64,000 nucleotides of DNA from Symsagittifera roscoffensis (GCF_963678635.1 NC_087068.1:36279436-36343435); one strand, 5' to 3'. Positions 23,667-36,399 are shown, counted from the stretch's first letter. Notes: generated by a model not told the origin, from the letters alone. Program-made: numbers and translations.

Positions 23667-25775
23667 TCAAATCAATTGAACGAACAATTTTCTGGCAGAG
23701 AAAAAATTAGAACTGAAAACTTTTTTTTTGTTTTCGTAAATGCTTTCCTTTTGGCTCTCTTGTTTAATTGCTACGGTTTTGTTTAACACAAAAATACCAC
23801 TTTTGGGATCATTAACTATCATTTTTCTTGCAAAGAAGTTTTTAAATCGCTTTTTAGTCTTGATAATTGTCTGAAATTTTCTCAAAACGTTTAAGTCAGA
23901 AATAATCTAGGTAAAGTGCTAGATAAAGCATTCGAAAGCACATGCATGAACAAAAAGAGAATACAAAGGTTTCTTTTTACGTTGAGGTCTTAGAACAAAT
24001 TAAAACCGGCTCGATTGGTTGTAATCTGAAAAATTTCGGAAGTAGAAATAAGAGAGGTAAACTAGTTCCTAACTTGTGCAATATCTAAAAAACTTTTAGA
24101 AGAACGCTTATTTTAAAAAAAAACAATTTTGAAAAAGAAATCAAGGTGCAGACTGTAACAATTGAACATTTTTGCGAAATTTGTTGAGCAAAAACCTTCT
24201 GTAGCTCTACCTAATTTTCTAATTGAAAAAAAAAACGAGGCTAACCATATTAAAAACTATACTGTGTGTCTAAATGAAATTTTCCATGTTAAATTTCAGA
24301 TAATTAGGAGAACTTATTTCTGGTTCTGCTGAAGTATCAGTGTGCTTAGAGATTTTTCAGCAAGCTCCATAATATTTTCTCTAGAAATCTTTTTTCATCA
24401 ATTTTTTTTGTTTCTTATCCAAAATAAAGAATGTAGATCTTGAAAGCAAATTTTTCACCTTTCATGTATCTTCTCCCAAAAGAGGTCGGAGCTGGATTTA
24501 CTTCACAAAAATCATACTCAAAACATCTGAATTTTCATAAAAAATTACCTAAAATTTCAAACATTAACAAGTTTTCCAACAAATTACACAATACGCTTAA
24601 ATGTAAATCTGTCAGACTTTTTATGTTGGATTTTACCAAGATACAATTTACAAGCTAAATTTGTAAGTTTCTATCTGAATTTAGTTTTTTTTCAGTTTCT
24701 GCTTCCTATACTGTCTTCCAACTTAATCCAATTTGAAAAAAGTTTTTCTTGAAACTTGAACTATAGATGATAGAATGTATCTTTTCAACAAACGTTCAAT
24801 AACCGGAAGCTAAAATAATACCAGAGTTTTGCTTTGCTAAGAATCTTCAAGTGATTGTTTCACCTGATAACTGTTTGTTGCCGTTTCAACTCTGAGTTTC
24901 TATATTGAAGTGAATTTTTTGCATGAGACTGATGTATATTTTTATCCTGACATCATGATTTATCCTTTTTATCATGCATTTTTCAAAATCTTTTCCCGGA
25001 CAGTTATCATTTTTTTTCTGTACTGTCAAATTTCAATAAAAAAGTATCATTCTGAATAAATCAACCACCATTATCTGCTTAAAAATGCACTACTCTATGA
25101 ACACTTTTACAAGCACTAAAAAAGGAAAACTTTATGCTGGTAGTTAGGCAAAACCTTTCAATTAGTCGAGAAAAATCCAAAATTTTACAAAATTATAATT
25201 AAATTTTAACCACTCATTAGCGTTTGTTATGCACTTTCAATTACAAATACGTCGCATCAAAATCTCCGCAAGGTTGTAACCAATGGAGTTTTTACTGTAG
25301 CCTAAAAATTTTTGCATCGGTTTCCATTGAAAGTTTCTTAACAATTTGAATTCGATTCTTGATGTTTTTATCATCAATCAGCACCCTTGAAAAAGACTAA
25401 AGTCAGATCTAGAATTGTGATAAAAAGCTGTATAATTTTTACAAAAACGGTTCAAATTGATAAACTTTTCAGATTCAGTAAAAATTATATTTTTTTCATA
25501 GTTACTTCTGTTTTGATTTAGAAAAAAAACTAACTTATCTTGTCTTGGAGTGTTTTTGGAGACTTCTGATTGTCGTTTTTATGTTTAATCTTATGTTAAC
25601 AAGAAGAATGCTTTTTGATATGATTAGTGAATTGCTCGCTGCTATATGTACAAAAGTTACAATTGGAACTTTTTAAAACACCACAGGTTCTACGATGTCT
25701 TGACGCATCTTTACATGTGTATTCCCTGCCAAATTCAAGACATGCAAGTCTTTCGTTTCTATTCAGTGACGGCAT
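23667..25775 (-). pseudogene. Zinc-finger gene relic, copy 3 (most complete)
   Basis: ATG at 25775 begins MPSLNRNERLACLEFGRE. A first finger-like segment follows (YTCKDASRHRRTC), then a second (NCNFCTYSS to HIKKH) that has lost one cysteine, then TAA. After this stop the frame stays open to AAG at 25539, where the donor GT has become AT. Downstream islands match copy 1: near 24860, 24526-24459 (after ATTTTCAG; CFEYDFCEVNPAPTSFGRR, ending ATGAAAG|GTGAAA) and 23870-23667 (after TTTCAG; TTIKTKKRF-like, then FKNFFARKMIVNDPKSG). A multi-exon C2H2 gene is the best explanation of the ancestor; this copy has at least one stop and one dead donor. Confidence 0.55.
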
Positions 25776-25849
25776 CTCGATAAGTGAAGAAGAACTTGCG
25801 AATAAAAGAGAGACTTAAAATGAAATTAAATAAATAAAACAGTTATGTA

Positions 25850-26220
25850 AACTTCTCAACCAATTGTTTTTAACATGAAAAAAACCAGATTGGATATGAT
25901 CCTATTTGGCCAGGCTGAATTAAAAATTAACCAATCTAACCACGGAGCTTTCAGAAGCTTTGATATCAACCAATCAGAATCGAGCTTTACTTATAAGGAA
26001 ATTTTTATCTTTTTTGACGTCCACCAATAATTATCAGTCTTTTACCAAAAATAGAGTTTCCAACATTTTTTATATCAAACAACCGAGCATTCCTTCACAG
26101 GTACTATTCATGAGATTAACCAATCAGAATGAAGTATTCAAATTTTTAAAAAATTTTTTAGATCTCAACAAAACTATGTTTATGAAACCTCCCAAACAAT
26201 CGTTTTATTAAGTTTTTCTA
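25850..26220 (-). promoter_or_regulatory. CCAAT-rich region upstream of zinc-finger copy 3
   Basis: At least four CCAAT words (CCAATTG, CCAATCTAACC, CCAATCAGAATCG, CCAATCAGAATG) lie 80-350 bp upstream of the ATG at 25775. Confidence 0.35.
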
Positions 26221-26529
26221 ATACAAGCAACATATACATTTGACACCAAAGTGAGATAAATGAGACTTTTTGTCTGGTTTACATTATTTTTTCGATACTC
26301 AATCCAATATTTGAAAATTCGATCAAATTTTTTCCGAGTTGTTCTATTTCTAATCAGTGATAAAAAAATTACCAAAAATTACATTTTTATTGCTTTCTTT
26401 TTGATATATTGTAATATAAACGACCGGAAATTTTTCAAATTTAGATTAACGATAAAAATTTTCTTTGACAAATCTAGAAATTGTATTTGTATCAATTTCA
26501 AAACAGTAATCGAAATTATTTTTCTTACC

Positions 26530-26695
26530 TTCATTTTTTTGTTTCATAGGCTCTTCCACTATATTGTTTTTTACTGATCGACCACTCAATCGGAGTTAAT
26601 TCTTCTAAGAAAAACTTGGTTGATAAACTTAGCAGTACTCTTCTTTTCTGAAATCCCTTCTCCATCTTGTCAACAAATTATTGAGCTTTCTGTGT
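26530..26695 (-). pseudogene. Exon-like island EHRKL, copy 4
   Basis: The acceptor TTGTATAG|GAACACAGAAAGC is present, and the far end keeps a proper donor (ATGAAG|GTAAGAA). The frame between them is broken by a frameshift after EHRKLNNLL. Confidence 0.4.
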
Positions 26696-27354
26696 TCCTA
26701 TACAAGTTAAGACTAATAAAATCGCCATCAACGTCATCTGTCCTCCACGTTTTTAGTTTTTTGTAGTAGTTCAACCTTAAAAATAAGGAAAATCTATTTA
26801 AACATTGAAAACGCTTTTGTTAGAAATACATTTTTTACTGAAAAAAACAAAGAAGCTTGAAAAACTCGAATTGTTGAATCATTTTCAATTTGTTTGGAAA
26901 TAACAATCACCATGTACAACCAAAGCAACAAACCAAAATGTTGTTCCCTTATTTAGAGTCTGATTCGTTTTTAGGAAATTCATGTAGCCAATCAAACCTC
27001 AAATTATGGCAAAAATAAAATTGAAAGCACTAAATGAAACACAGAAGTTCGAAAGTATTGATAATTTTTTCATTTAAATATACATTTTTGTTTGTTATTT
27101 TGTTCAAATAGGACAAAATTTACTTAAATCTTGATGAAAAAAAGTAATTAAATAAGTTTTTCTGTTATTGTTTCAGCAAATACCGGAAAATCAACTGATA
27201 ACTGGTTAGTGTTTTTTGTCAATTTCGATTGAATTGTATGTTTTGTCTGACTTTTTCTCAGACATCTTAGCTCTAAATGTACCCTTCAGTGAGAAAAAAT
27301 AGTTTTCAACCATTACTATTTCAATTACAAAACATACAAAAACTACACAAAGCA

Positions 27355-27904
27355 TTACTGAGCTTTACAGTTATCAACAAACATAAAATCTCCTAAAATT
27401 TGGGAGACTTCTTTGAAATCATTCAACGTATAGTTAACATAGCCAAATTGCCTCAGTGTCTCTTCACTTTTGCAGTAAAGAGTCAAATGTGAATTTAGTG
27501 CAGCTTGTTCACATTGTACTTCTTGATAGTGACACACACCCTTCTCATGTTGTATGATGCTATTTCATATACTCTGTTACAAATGTCGGGCTCCTGATCC
27601 ATAATTGATTCTTTCCCAGATTTGGCTTCATATATAGGTACGAGTCCAATGTTTTCAGCAGCCTGAATAACATTCTTCCGGATTGCATTGGCGGTATTGC
27701 TTCTCATTCTTTTTCACCAAGATAGACTTCCTGTCTTTTTTCGATTTGTCCGAACTCATTTTTTTTATTAGTTAAAGCAGGGTTCAAAATAATTTTCAAC
27801 TTTAAGGAAATTTTTGGGCCCAAGCAAATCTCCAAACTCTTGTTTGATTTTTTGAGATTTAAACATAATTGGGACTTCTGTCTTTTCTTGAGTACATTTT
27901 TCAA
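27355..27904 (-). pseudogene. Unknown gene, 3' part (block F), two or more frames
   Basis: Two overlapping minus-strand frames form one probable coding stretch with a frameshift near 27535. The upstream frame from 27707 reads RSNTANAIRKNVIQAAENIG and continues for about 60 residues. The second runs from GVCHYQEVQCEQAALNSHL to a stop at 27355 (FVDNCKAQ). A third frame above 27704 is lysine-rich and less convincing. Codon content is clearly above the AT-rich background. A decayed homologue lies at 20317-20530. I do not recognise the protein. Confidence 0.45.
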
Positions 27905-28535
27905 TAGGATAACAGACTGATCAGATAAAAAGAAGTGAGAGAAAAGATTTTGAGATTAAATGAAAATGGAGGTAAGCAATATGAGTCATTCAATTAACCA
28001 TAAAACGAAATAGAGTTATAAATGGAACTTTGGTGAGAAATTTCCAAATAAGGAATTGTGTAGTGTTAGTTTTTTATAGGAATCCACAGTTTTTAGCAAA
28101 AACATTGTTCCAGATGCCTGCTGCTATGTGTCAAGCTCTCCCCAGGGTTTTTTTCGGATTATTATCAAAAATCGCCTTTTATTTCCGTTTCCAGTGATTT
28201 TCATGAAAACACATAGTAACCCATAGTTTTTGTGTCTCTACCCACAGTTCCTACTGTTATTTGGAAAATTGTAAGTTCAACATACTTCTGATTGGTTTAT
28301 TTTTTGGTCAAATTTTACATCGATTGGGTAATTTTCATTTCACATACAAATTATCAATTTTCTTTACATTCTGTACATATACAGATTTTAATCGAATGTT
28401 TTGTTTTCACCTGGCAAAATTTTCAATCAATTTGACTCAATCAGCATGAGTTATGTGAATTTGGACCAGAGATCATCTGTATATGGTTGTTAGTTAGGTA
28501 AGTAGTTAGTAAGTCAGTGGAGATAGCCATTAAAG

Positions 28536-28811
28536 ATGTGGGTGCTGCCCGAAGAGATTCTGTTGCCGGGTGCTTTGTGGGAGACCCTGAGATCGAATGA
28601 GTTCTTCTACATGCGGCAGAGCAGAGGAGCAGCTAAGAAAGGAATCTCAGGTAGAAAATATATCTTCGCCGATGAATCAGTTCTGAACAATTTCGGCGAT
28701 GATTTTAATCATGTCGGAAATAGTTTCAATCTGAATACGCTTGTAGAAAACAGATGTTATTTTTACACATCGTCAGCTTACTGTATTAATAAGAACCTCC
28801 TTTTTTTCTAA
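28536..28811 (+). CDS. Small ORF of unknown family (91 aa)
   Basis: The frame begins MWVLPEEILLPGALWETL and stays coding-like to about residue 40. Its G+C is well above its surroundings. A possible donor (TCTCAG|GTAGAAAAT) sits at 28650, so this may be a first exon. The unspliced tail is plausible to about residue 75 and then low complexity. No family is recognised, and no second exon was found. Confidence 0.35.
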   Translation: MWVLPEEILLPGALWETLRSNEFFYMRQSRGAAKKGISGRKYIFADESVLNNFGDDFNHVGNSFNLNTLVENRCYFYTSSAYCINKNLLFF

Positions 28812-29189
28812 CCTAAGTCGCAAATATGACCCCACTTTTGGGCCAACTTTACAGCTTTTTGATGTGCTTTGACACGCTGTTTTTCCTATTGTGATGGAAA
28901 GGAGCAGAAAAAAAATTCAAAGTGTTGCAAATAAAAGACTGTTAGGCAAAAAAATCAAACCTCATTTTTTGGTCTAACCAGAAACTAGCTTTCACAAACA
29001 CTATCGGTTTCGCTTTACTGGAAAGAGTTCGTAAAGTACAAAACAAAAAATTTTTTGACTGTTTTATTGATAGTTATGGATTTTAAAATAGTGGTCATGC
29101 CAATTTTTCAATGAAAAATTTAAAAGTTTTTATTTTCCATCTAAGTAAAAATCAAACATCAATTGTTTACAAAATTATTTATTCAAAAA

Positions 29190-29668
29190 GCTGTCGAGCA
29201 GCAGAAGATTTCTGGAAGCTCTCTACAGAATGCAGAGTTGGACGAGGTTCCATCGCCGGTGGTTGTTGTGGAGGAGTTTTTCTGAGAAACCCTCATCCTT
29301 ATCTATTGCTTTAGGGTTTTTTTGCTGATCCTATCTCCTCCTCACAAGGTAAGAAGAAGTCGTCGGCTGGTTGAGACACATATCTAGAGACAGGAACCTC
29401 GGGGTTATTCATTTGCACACGCTCATACACGTCCTCCATCATTTGCATTGTTTCAAGTTGGTTCTCTGTGATGAGTACTTGTATTATATGATGCTCGCTA
29501 AGATCCCTTCGCATCACTTCCACCATCTGGCAGAACTGGGTTGAGATGTCCAGTCAAGCCGAAAACTCTAGAGACCGTTTCTCGCACTTTGATTTGTCTT
29601 AGATCAGGCGACAAATATACAGAGTACATAAGGTTGCTGTTCTGCACTGAGAAGATCATTTTGAGCAT
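29190..29668 (-). pseudogene. Unknown small gene with one frameshift
   Basis: From ATG at 29668 the frame begins MLKMIFSVQNSNLMYSVYLS and runs through LTGHLNPVLP. It then needs a one-base shift near 29530 to continue as MVEVMRRDLSEHHIIQVLI and on to SRYVSQPADDFFLPCEEEI, stop at 29311. A further coding-like strip in the same frame (PPQPPAMEPRPTLHSVE, 29270-29200) follows three stops. Codon use is non-random throughout. The gene diverges from the polymerase relic at 30996, with a CCAAT-rich spacer between. Family unknown. Confidence 0.4.
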
Positions 29669-29824
29669 TTATTTGCGTAAAAGAAACTGAGTAAAAAGAA
29701 TGACTGAAGTATTGCTAAGAGAGGAGGTAGTTGACGTAGTTAATTTGAAATTGAAAAATTTAGAGCTGAGAGAGGAGGTAGTTGACAGTAGTTAAGTTGA
29801 AAATAAACTCGAATTTGTGGGTTT

Positions 29825-30020
29825 AACCAATTAGAATTGGTTTTCCATATTTGGTCTGCAGTCGTGTCCAGTCAGATTTTAGCTTCTTTTTTTTTGAAAA
29901 TTTTTATATAAAAGCCTGGTCCAATCCAAAACAAAGTCCCAATTTGGGTATTTTACACCTTGTCGATTCCAATCACAAAAATGTTCATTTTTGTTCTAGT
30001 TGTGTCGTATCCAATCAGTC
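29825..30020. promoter_or_regulatory. CCAAT-rich intergenic region
   Basis: Five CCAAT words (CCAATTAGAATTGG, CCAATCCAAAAC, CCAATTTGGG, CCAATCACAAA, CCAATCAGTC) and a TATATAAAAG lie between the divergent unknown gene (29668) and the polymerase relic (30996). The sequence style matches the CCAAT regions in the duplicated zinc-finger blocks. The rest of 30020-30995 holds nothing else. Confidence 0.35.
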
Positions 30021-30995
30021 AAAATTTTACCTCTCAAAGACTTAAATCTTCCAAAAAAATTAAATACGAAAACAATCGCAAAAATAAATGACCAAAAATT
30101 GCCAATATAATTAACAAAAAAGAGAAAATTAGAAAAAGTAGCAATTCAACAATTTTTTTAAAGGTTAATTAAGTTTTCTGCATGTAATCAACGAGAAACT
30201 GCTGAATTTTGAGTAGATAGTCATTTTTTTGATTTTGATAGAAATTTGAGAGGATAACTCAAAGTTGAAGAATTTTTCAAAGCATATCTCTGGAAATTTG
30301 TCTCCAAACCTGATTATGAAGGATTCTAAACTTTGAAAACATTTAAAGAAATGAAAGATTAAAGAATTTTACTGTTTCGGGTGAGGAATAAAAAAAGTTT
30401 TTGATATATTATCGTACATGTTTTTGGTTAATTTTCAACTTTCTCGAATGAATAAAATTTCTTTTCTAGTCACGTGTAATTCAGCTGTAAGGTTGAAGCT
30501 TTGGTGTGCAATATGGGGATTGAAAGTAAACTTCCTTAAATAAACCTTTACTGTTTGGACAACATAAGGGTCCAAAAAATTGTTTAAAAAGTAAGAGTCA
30601 AAATCTATTTCTTTAATTAGAAAATCAAGTGGATTTTTTTTGTAGAATATCTTGAAGAAATTGAAGTGTTTTTAATAGACATTTTTCAAATAATGATAGA
30701 ACGTTTCTAAATTTAAAAATTGATCTTTTTTAAAACACTCGATTCCGATTGTTTGATTTTGAAAATAAAAACCATTTTTTTGCAACCTCAAATAGAAACA
30801 TTTTCATTCTGAATTTTTCTTACGCTAAAAACATTTCTTCTTCATATTGTATAATTTCTTGAAAAAGACTGCAAAAATTCAAAGTAAGTAAAAATCACTG
30901 AAAAAAGTTTTGGGACAATTCAAATCTCCTACCATGATTTAAACTATATACTAATTTCCTTATTTTGATAATTTGTAATTCTCTTATTTTTCAAA

Positions 30996-33900
30996 TGCCG
31001 TCGCTGAATAGAAAGAAGAAAATGCAGTGAGGGGACTGTGGAAAAGTTGTCAAGCAGAGATTATTTCTTGTCCTGGTTGTAAATATTCCACTTACAACCA
31101 ATAGTAATGAACAATGACGTGGCCAAGACGCAAGCTCCTGCAATTTTCAAGCAATCAACGGTTTGCTAGTCCTGCCAGAAGGAGTTTCCGAGTTACTATT
31201 CTTTCCAACAACATCGGAGAAAAGAACATGGAGCAAACAATGAAAACCAAAAGATACAGTGACAGACTTGAACAAGATTGTGGAGGAGGAAGGGGAAGAT
31301 GGAGAGAAATTCGAAAAGGAGTTGAGTGCTAGTCAACATTTTCTGGTGGATACTGAGATAGAGCATGGGAGACATAAGGTATTTAACTTTCAAATGTCAA
31401 AGTTACATACCAAAACTACCAACGAGAAGCTTTAAGAAGTATTCAAAAAGCTGGATTCAAAAAGCTGCAAAAATCAATATCGCTCTTAGATTTGTTCTTC
31501 GTAATGTCGAAACGGGAGTATATCGGTATTACTGCGCAAAGTCGCATCTACTGAGTAGTAAAACGGATTTGATTATAATCCAGGGAAAAGTCGAAAAGTT
31601 TGATATCGTGGAGCAATGCACTCAACAACGTCAGAACACAAAGTGGAGGTTCAAGTTGATCTTAAATGTCTCTATTTTCGCTGCACTACAAAAAAACATC
31701 CCAATGGGATGTCTTGACTCTGTCTTACCTGAACCCTTAGTACGACATACGCAAGTAAATTGTCTATTAACGGGCCGAAACAAACAACCATACAATGATG
31801 ATCTTTGCCTTTTCCGTGCGTTAACACTGTATTTGCATGGATATAGTTACCTCGATGCTCATACATCTCAGCTTTTTAATCAAAATCTGGATACGATACG
31901 AAGAACTTTCGAGGAGTTGCTATTGACCATTTACTTCTTGTAGAGAGAATAATTGAACGCAAAATTTTCGTTTAAAATTTGACATTCAAGAAAGAGATTA
32001 TGCTGAAGAATTAGCCAGTTGAAGTATTGGAATGTTTGAAAAAACCGTTAATTGTAAAGATTGAACAACCATATCAATCATACGAATGATAAAGATAGTT
32101 TTTTCAAATGCTTTTTCGATGTCCCAGCTGTGACTGTTTCTTCAACAGATCAGACAACTTCAACAGACATCTTCTAACTGGTAAAGATAGAGTGCGACAG
32201 TCTTATCCCAGAATTGCGTACAAACTACGGGAAACAATATTCGAGAAACCGGACGGACTAAATATTCCCTACATTGAAGATCAGAAACTATTTAGCAATG
32301 TAGCAATCTTTGACTTCGAATCAATTTGTGTTCCTGCAGAAGAATTGAAAGCAAACGAAACAGCTACTTGGCTTGAAAATACGTCCTTATTTCTGTCTCA
32401 ATATGTTCAAATCTGCAAGACATTACATTTTTGTAAAAAACTGTTAATGATAGAGTCAAAAAAAATTTTATAAACTCAATGCTAAATTTTAAACTAAAAG
32501 ACTACAAGTCTTCGAATATGAAGAGGAATGTTTTAAAGATGGAGAAGAGGATGATGTGTCGACACAATTCTTGAGAATTCAAAAAAAATCAGCTGATCGG
32601 CTTGAACAAGCATTTAAAGCGCTATGTTAAAAGCTTACCGGCGTTCAATTTTAATAGCGGTAGATACGATCTGAGCCTCATCAAATCTTATCTGATCCGG
32701 TACCTTATACGTCATAAAGAATCGAACCAACAGTCATTTAAAAAGCAAATGATTTCCTAACTTTCAAATTTGGAGATGTGCAGTTTCTAGACATAAGAGA
32801 GTCTCTAAAGCAAATGAGACCACAAATTTTTTTCCCCTACGAATGGTTTGACAGTCCAGACAAGCTTGACACCAAGCAATTGCCTCCATGTGAAGCCTTT
32901 TTCAGTAAACTGAGAAATTACAAACCCCTCGAGAAAGAAATCAACGGTTACCAAAAACTGGTTAATTGAGGAAATGATCAACAAAGTGCATTGAAAAAGT
33001 TACGTAATCGATTAGTTCCACCAACAGGTTTCAAAAATTACTCTGTTTTGAAAAGCATCTGGAAACAACACAGCATGATTACTTTCAAAGATTGTTTTTG
33101 ATGGTATAACAACAAAGCTGTCGTTCCTACTTTTAAAGCCATGCAAAAAAAAACTACCACAATAAGTTCTACCATAATAAAGGCATTGACATAATAAAAC
33201 TGCAATGCACGCTTCCCAATTTAGAAAATATATGCTTACACAAGTCGACAAATCAAAAGTTCTAGCCGTTCTTTGAAGGTGATAAGGATTTGTGAGAGAA
33301 AAACTGAGAAGACATTAATGGCGGTCAACCAATGGGTTGTACGCGAGAAGCAGTTGTCGACCAAACTTAAATTCGTAATTTGTCATATGTTTGCAAAACA
33401 ATAGTTAAAATTGATGCTAGCCAAATATATCCATTCTCAGTGTGTCAAGAGATACCGAACGGAAATTTCACAGCATGGGAATTTGACTCTGAAACTGAAC
33501 GATTCAATGCTAGAAATAACAGAAAAAGAAACTTCGAGAACATGGTCATGTCCTGTCCTTCTGTCCAGAATTGAGACAAGACTGTAAAAAAAAGTTTTTG
33601 TCAATCGGAAAGCAGAAGAAAATAGACTATTTTTCATGTTGATGGCTACTGGGATCACTGTAAAAGAGTATTTGCTAATAGAAAGTTAAAAAAATTTGTC
33701 AAACGGAAAGCAGAAGAAAAAAGACTGTTTTCATGTTGATAGCTAATGGGATCACTGTAAAACAGTATTTGAAGCTACGGGTTGCTGCTATCACTTCTGC
33801 TCCTGCCAAGAAACCCATCCATCTTTGTCAGAACAAGATGTTGAAAGTGGAAAAAAGAAGTGAGCAATGGATGAGTTGAGACAAAGGTATACCAAAAGAA

Positions 33901-35740
33901 AAGGTTAGAATAATCAAGAAATGTGGGAGTGCGAGTGCGAGCTTTTTAAAACAGATTCATCAATCAAAAAATTTTTCAAGACAAATTTTCCTTATAGAAG
34001 ACCCTGTCTGCCAATTCGTCTTGTGAAAAATAAAGAAAGGATCTCTTTTTTGGTATGTGCAATGCGATTCAATAGTTCCCGACGAGTTATAACCCAAGTT
34101 TTCAAATTTTACTCCAATACGCGAAATTTATATTCGTAATTCTTCATATTTTTGAAAAAAAAAGTTAGAATTGATGCTAGCCAAACATGTCCATTCTCAA
34201 TGTGTCCAGAGATACCGAACGGACATTTCACAGGATGGGAATTTAAAACTGAACGATTCAATGCTAGTAATAACAGAAAAAGAAACTTCGAGAACATGGT
34301 CATGTCCTGTCCGTCTGTCCAGAATTGAGACAAGAACGTGAAAAAAAATTTTATCAAACGGAAAGCAGAAGAAAATAAACTGTTTTCATGTTGATGGCTA
34401 CTGGGATCACTGTAAAACAGTATTTGAAGCTATGGGTTGCTGCCATCACTTCTGCTCTTGCCAAGAAACCCGCCATCTTTGTCAGAACAAGATATTGGAA
34501 GGGGAAATAGGAAGCGAGAAATTGATGAGTTGAGACGAGGGTATACAAAAGAAAAAAGTTACAATAATCAGGAAGTGTGGGAGTGTGAGTGGTGGGAGCT
34601 CTTTAAATCAGATCCATCAGTCAAGAATCTTATCAAAACAAATTTTCCCTATAGAAGACCCTGTCTGCCCATTCTTCTTGTAAAAAAATGAAAAATTAAT
34701 ATATTTTTGAATATGTGCAATGCAATTCAATAGTTCCCGACGAGTTAAAATCCGAGTTTTCAAACTTTCTTCCAATATTTAGAAAAAATGACATCTGACG
34801 TAACAATATTGGAGAAAACATGAAAAACTACGCCGAATGAAAGGATTTGTTGAAAAGCCCACACCGCATTTTGATTTTCAGTTTTATATTAAAAAATCAT
34901 CACTCCCTTTCTTAACTTCTAGCTAAGTCTTGAGTTCAATGTACAAAAATTAATCGGTTTGTTGAGTACATTCCTAGAAAAATTTTAAACAATTTTGTTC
35001 AGTCTGTTGTTGATGCTCGATGAGAAGAACATGAGAATCCACATTCTGGAGTTGTTGCTGAGACCACAAAGCTTCTCGGTAACAGCTTGTTACGTTTATC
35101 AAATTATGGACAGATCTAGACACACGATAACCGAATATCTCTGCGATGAAAAGACACACAAAGCAAAAAGAGAAAAAAATCGAAGCATTTAATGTTGTGA
35201 AAAAGACTTATATGAAGAAGAACTGCTAAAGTCAACAATCGAACACGGGGAACCAAAAATTGTAGGCTTTTTTATTCTTCATTATGCCAAACTCAAAATG
35301 TTGGAGTTAAACTACAATTTTTTCTCAAGTAATGCGATGAGAATAAATTCGAGGAATCGAAGATGGACCATGACACTTTGTATTTAGCCTTAGCAGAACA
35401 CAACCTGGAAGGTTGTATACTACCTGAGAAGAAAACTTAGTGCACATAAAGTCCTCGAAATGATTGTAGAGACGACTTTACAGCTGATGCAAAGAAAAAA
35501 AATTCCACATACATGCTGCGCTGTTCATAAGAAGCACGGTGAACGAGGTCACTGTCTTTTCAAAGAAGAAACTCGCTGTACTGTAGTTGTACCTGTGCAA
35601 CAAGACGTATTGCTGCTATGATAGTAAGACTGACAAATTCAACTTAAAAAGCAAAGGACTCAACAAAAGAACGCTAGAAAATACTGGGGATGGGCAAATG
35701 TCCAAGTAGAGACGCTTGAAGCTCTAAATTTGAAGTCTAT
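30996..35740 (+). pseudogene. Family-B DNA polymerase relic, Maverick/Polinton type
   Basis: The start ATG at 30996 opens MPSLNRKKK, the same start as the zinc-finger relics. It is followed by decayed C2H2 fingers (one near 31170, CQKEFPSYYSFQQHRRKEHG, with a stop inside the cysteine pair). An intact 192-residue frame follows (31365-31943; MGCLDSVLPEPLVRHTQ), then a finger and an exonuclease-like FDFES motif (D-x-E, near 32313) in the frame 32108-32473. Further fragments lie at 33380 and 34500, and a QIMDRSRHTITEYLCDEKTH segment near 35100. At 35365 the expected DTDS catalytic motif reads MDHDTLYLAL, and a Cys-rich end lies near 35510-35620. Multiple frameshifts and stops show it is dead. Assignment rests on recognising the protein family; no capsid or integrase neighbour was found. 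Confidence 0.7.
33400..34690 (+). repeat. Tandem duplication inside the polymerase relic
   Basis: The segment from about 33408 (ATTGATGCTAGCCAAATATA) recurs from 34168, offset about 760 bp. The first copy also holds an internal duplication of roughly 100 bp around AACGGAAAGCAGAAGAAAA (33600 and 33696). Both copies carry different lesions. Confidence 0.75.
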
Positions 35741-35889
35741 GGATCGCTGATTCAAAACCTCCAATATTTTGGTCGGAACATATGAACAAAATAAAAAAGA
35801 ACTCAGTTACTTTTACCCGAAAAGGGAAGTGATTATCTAAATACATGGGGGTCTCCACCCCCTTTCTTTCTCTCTCTCACAAAAATAAT

Positions 35890-36345
35890 TTTCGAGCTTA
35901 TCCGTATCATCTTCGTTGAGATTTTATTTCAAATTATAGTTGTTTTCTAAATGGAATTTTTTCTTGGAAAAAAGGTCTAAGCTAACAAAAATTTCTGCTT
36001 AGTATAGTTTCTGTTGTCGATGTTTTTGTTTAGTTTTTCGACTCAAGAACAGCCCAAACAGTCCTCTGACGGTCATAATGTTTTTCTACATTTTGTTTTA
36101 CGTATGGCACGTTGCTGTTCCGTATAACACTATTGTGACAATTTGGTTTTAGGCAGCCGGTTATTTTTACTTCAGTAATTTCCTTAAATAGTTAACAAGA
36201 GTGCTCGTACACCAGGTCGAAGACTTGAACGTTCCGAATGTCGCTTAATCAGTATGGAATATCTTTTGGAAAAAGAAACAATTGAAAAACTGTATGCCCT
36301 GGACAATATCCAAGATCAAATTTGATTAACAAAAATTTGCGTTGA
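35890..36345 (-). pseudogene. Second copy of the decayed block at 13.1 kb
   Basis: Anchors shared with 13143-13610 include TATCATCTTCGTTGAG, TTGTCGATGTTTTT, CACGTTGCTGTTCCGTA, TTTACTTCAGTAATTTCCTT and GACAATATCCAAGATCAA (with a mismatch). On the minus strand it shows broken coding-like frames. Confidence 0.5.
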
Positions 36346-36399
36346 GCTTTAAATTCTATGAATAAAATCTGCAAAGCACGCTTAAATGAGTCCATAAAA

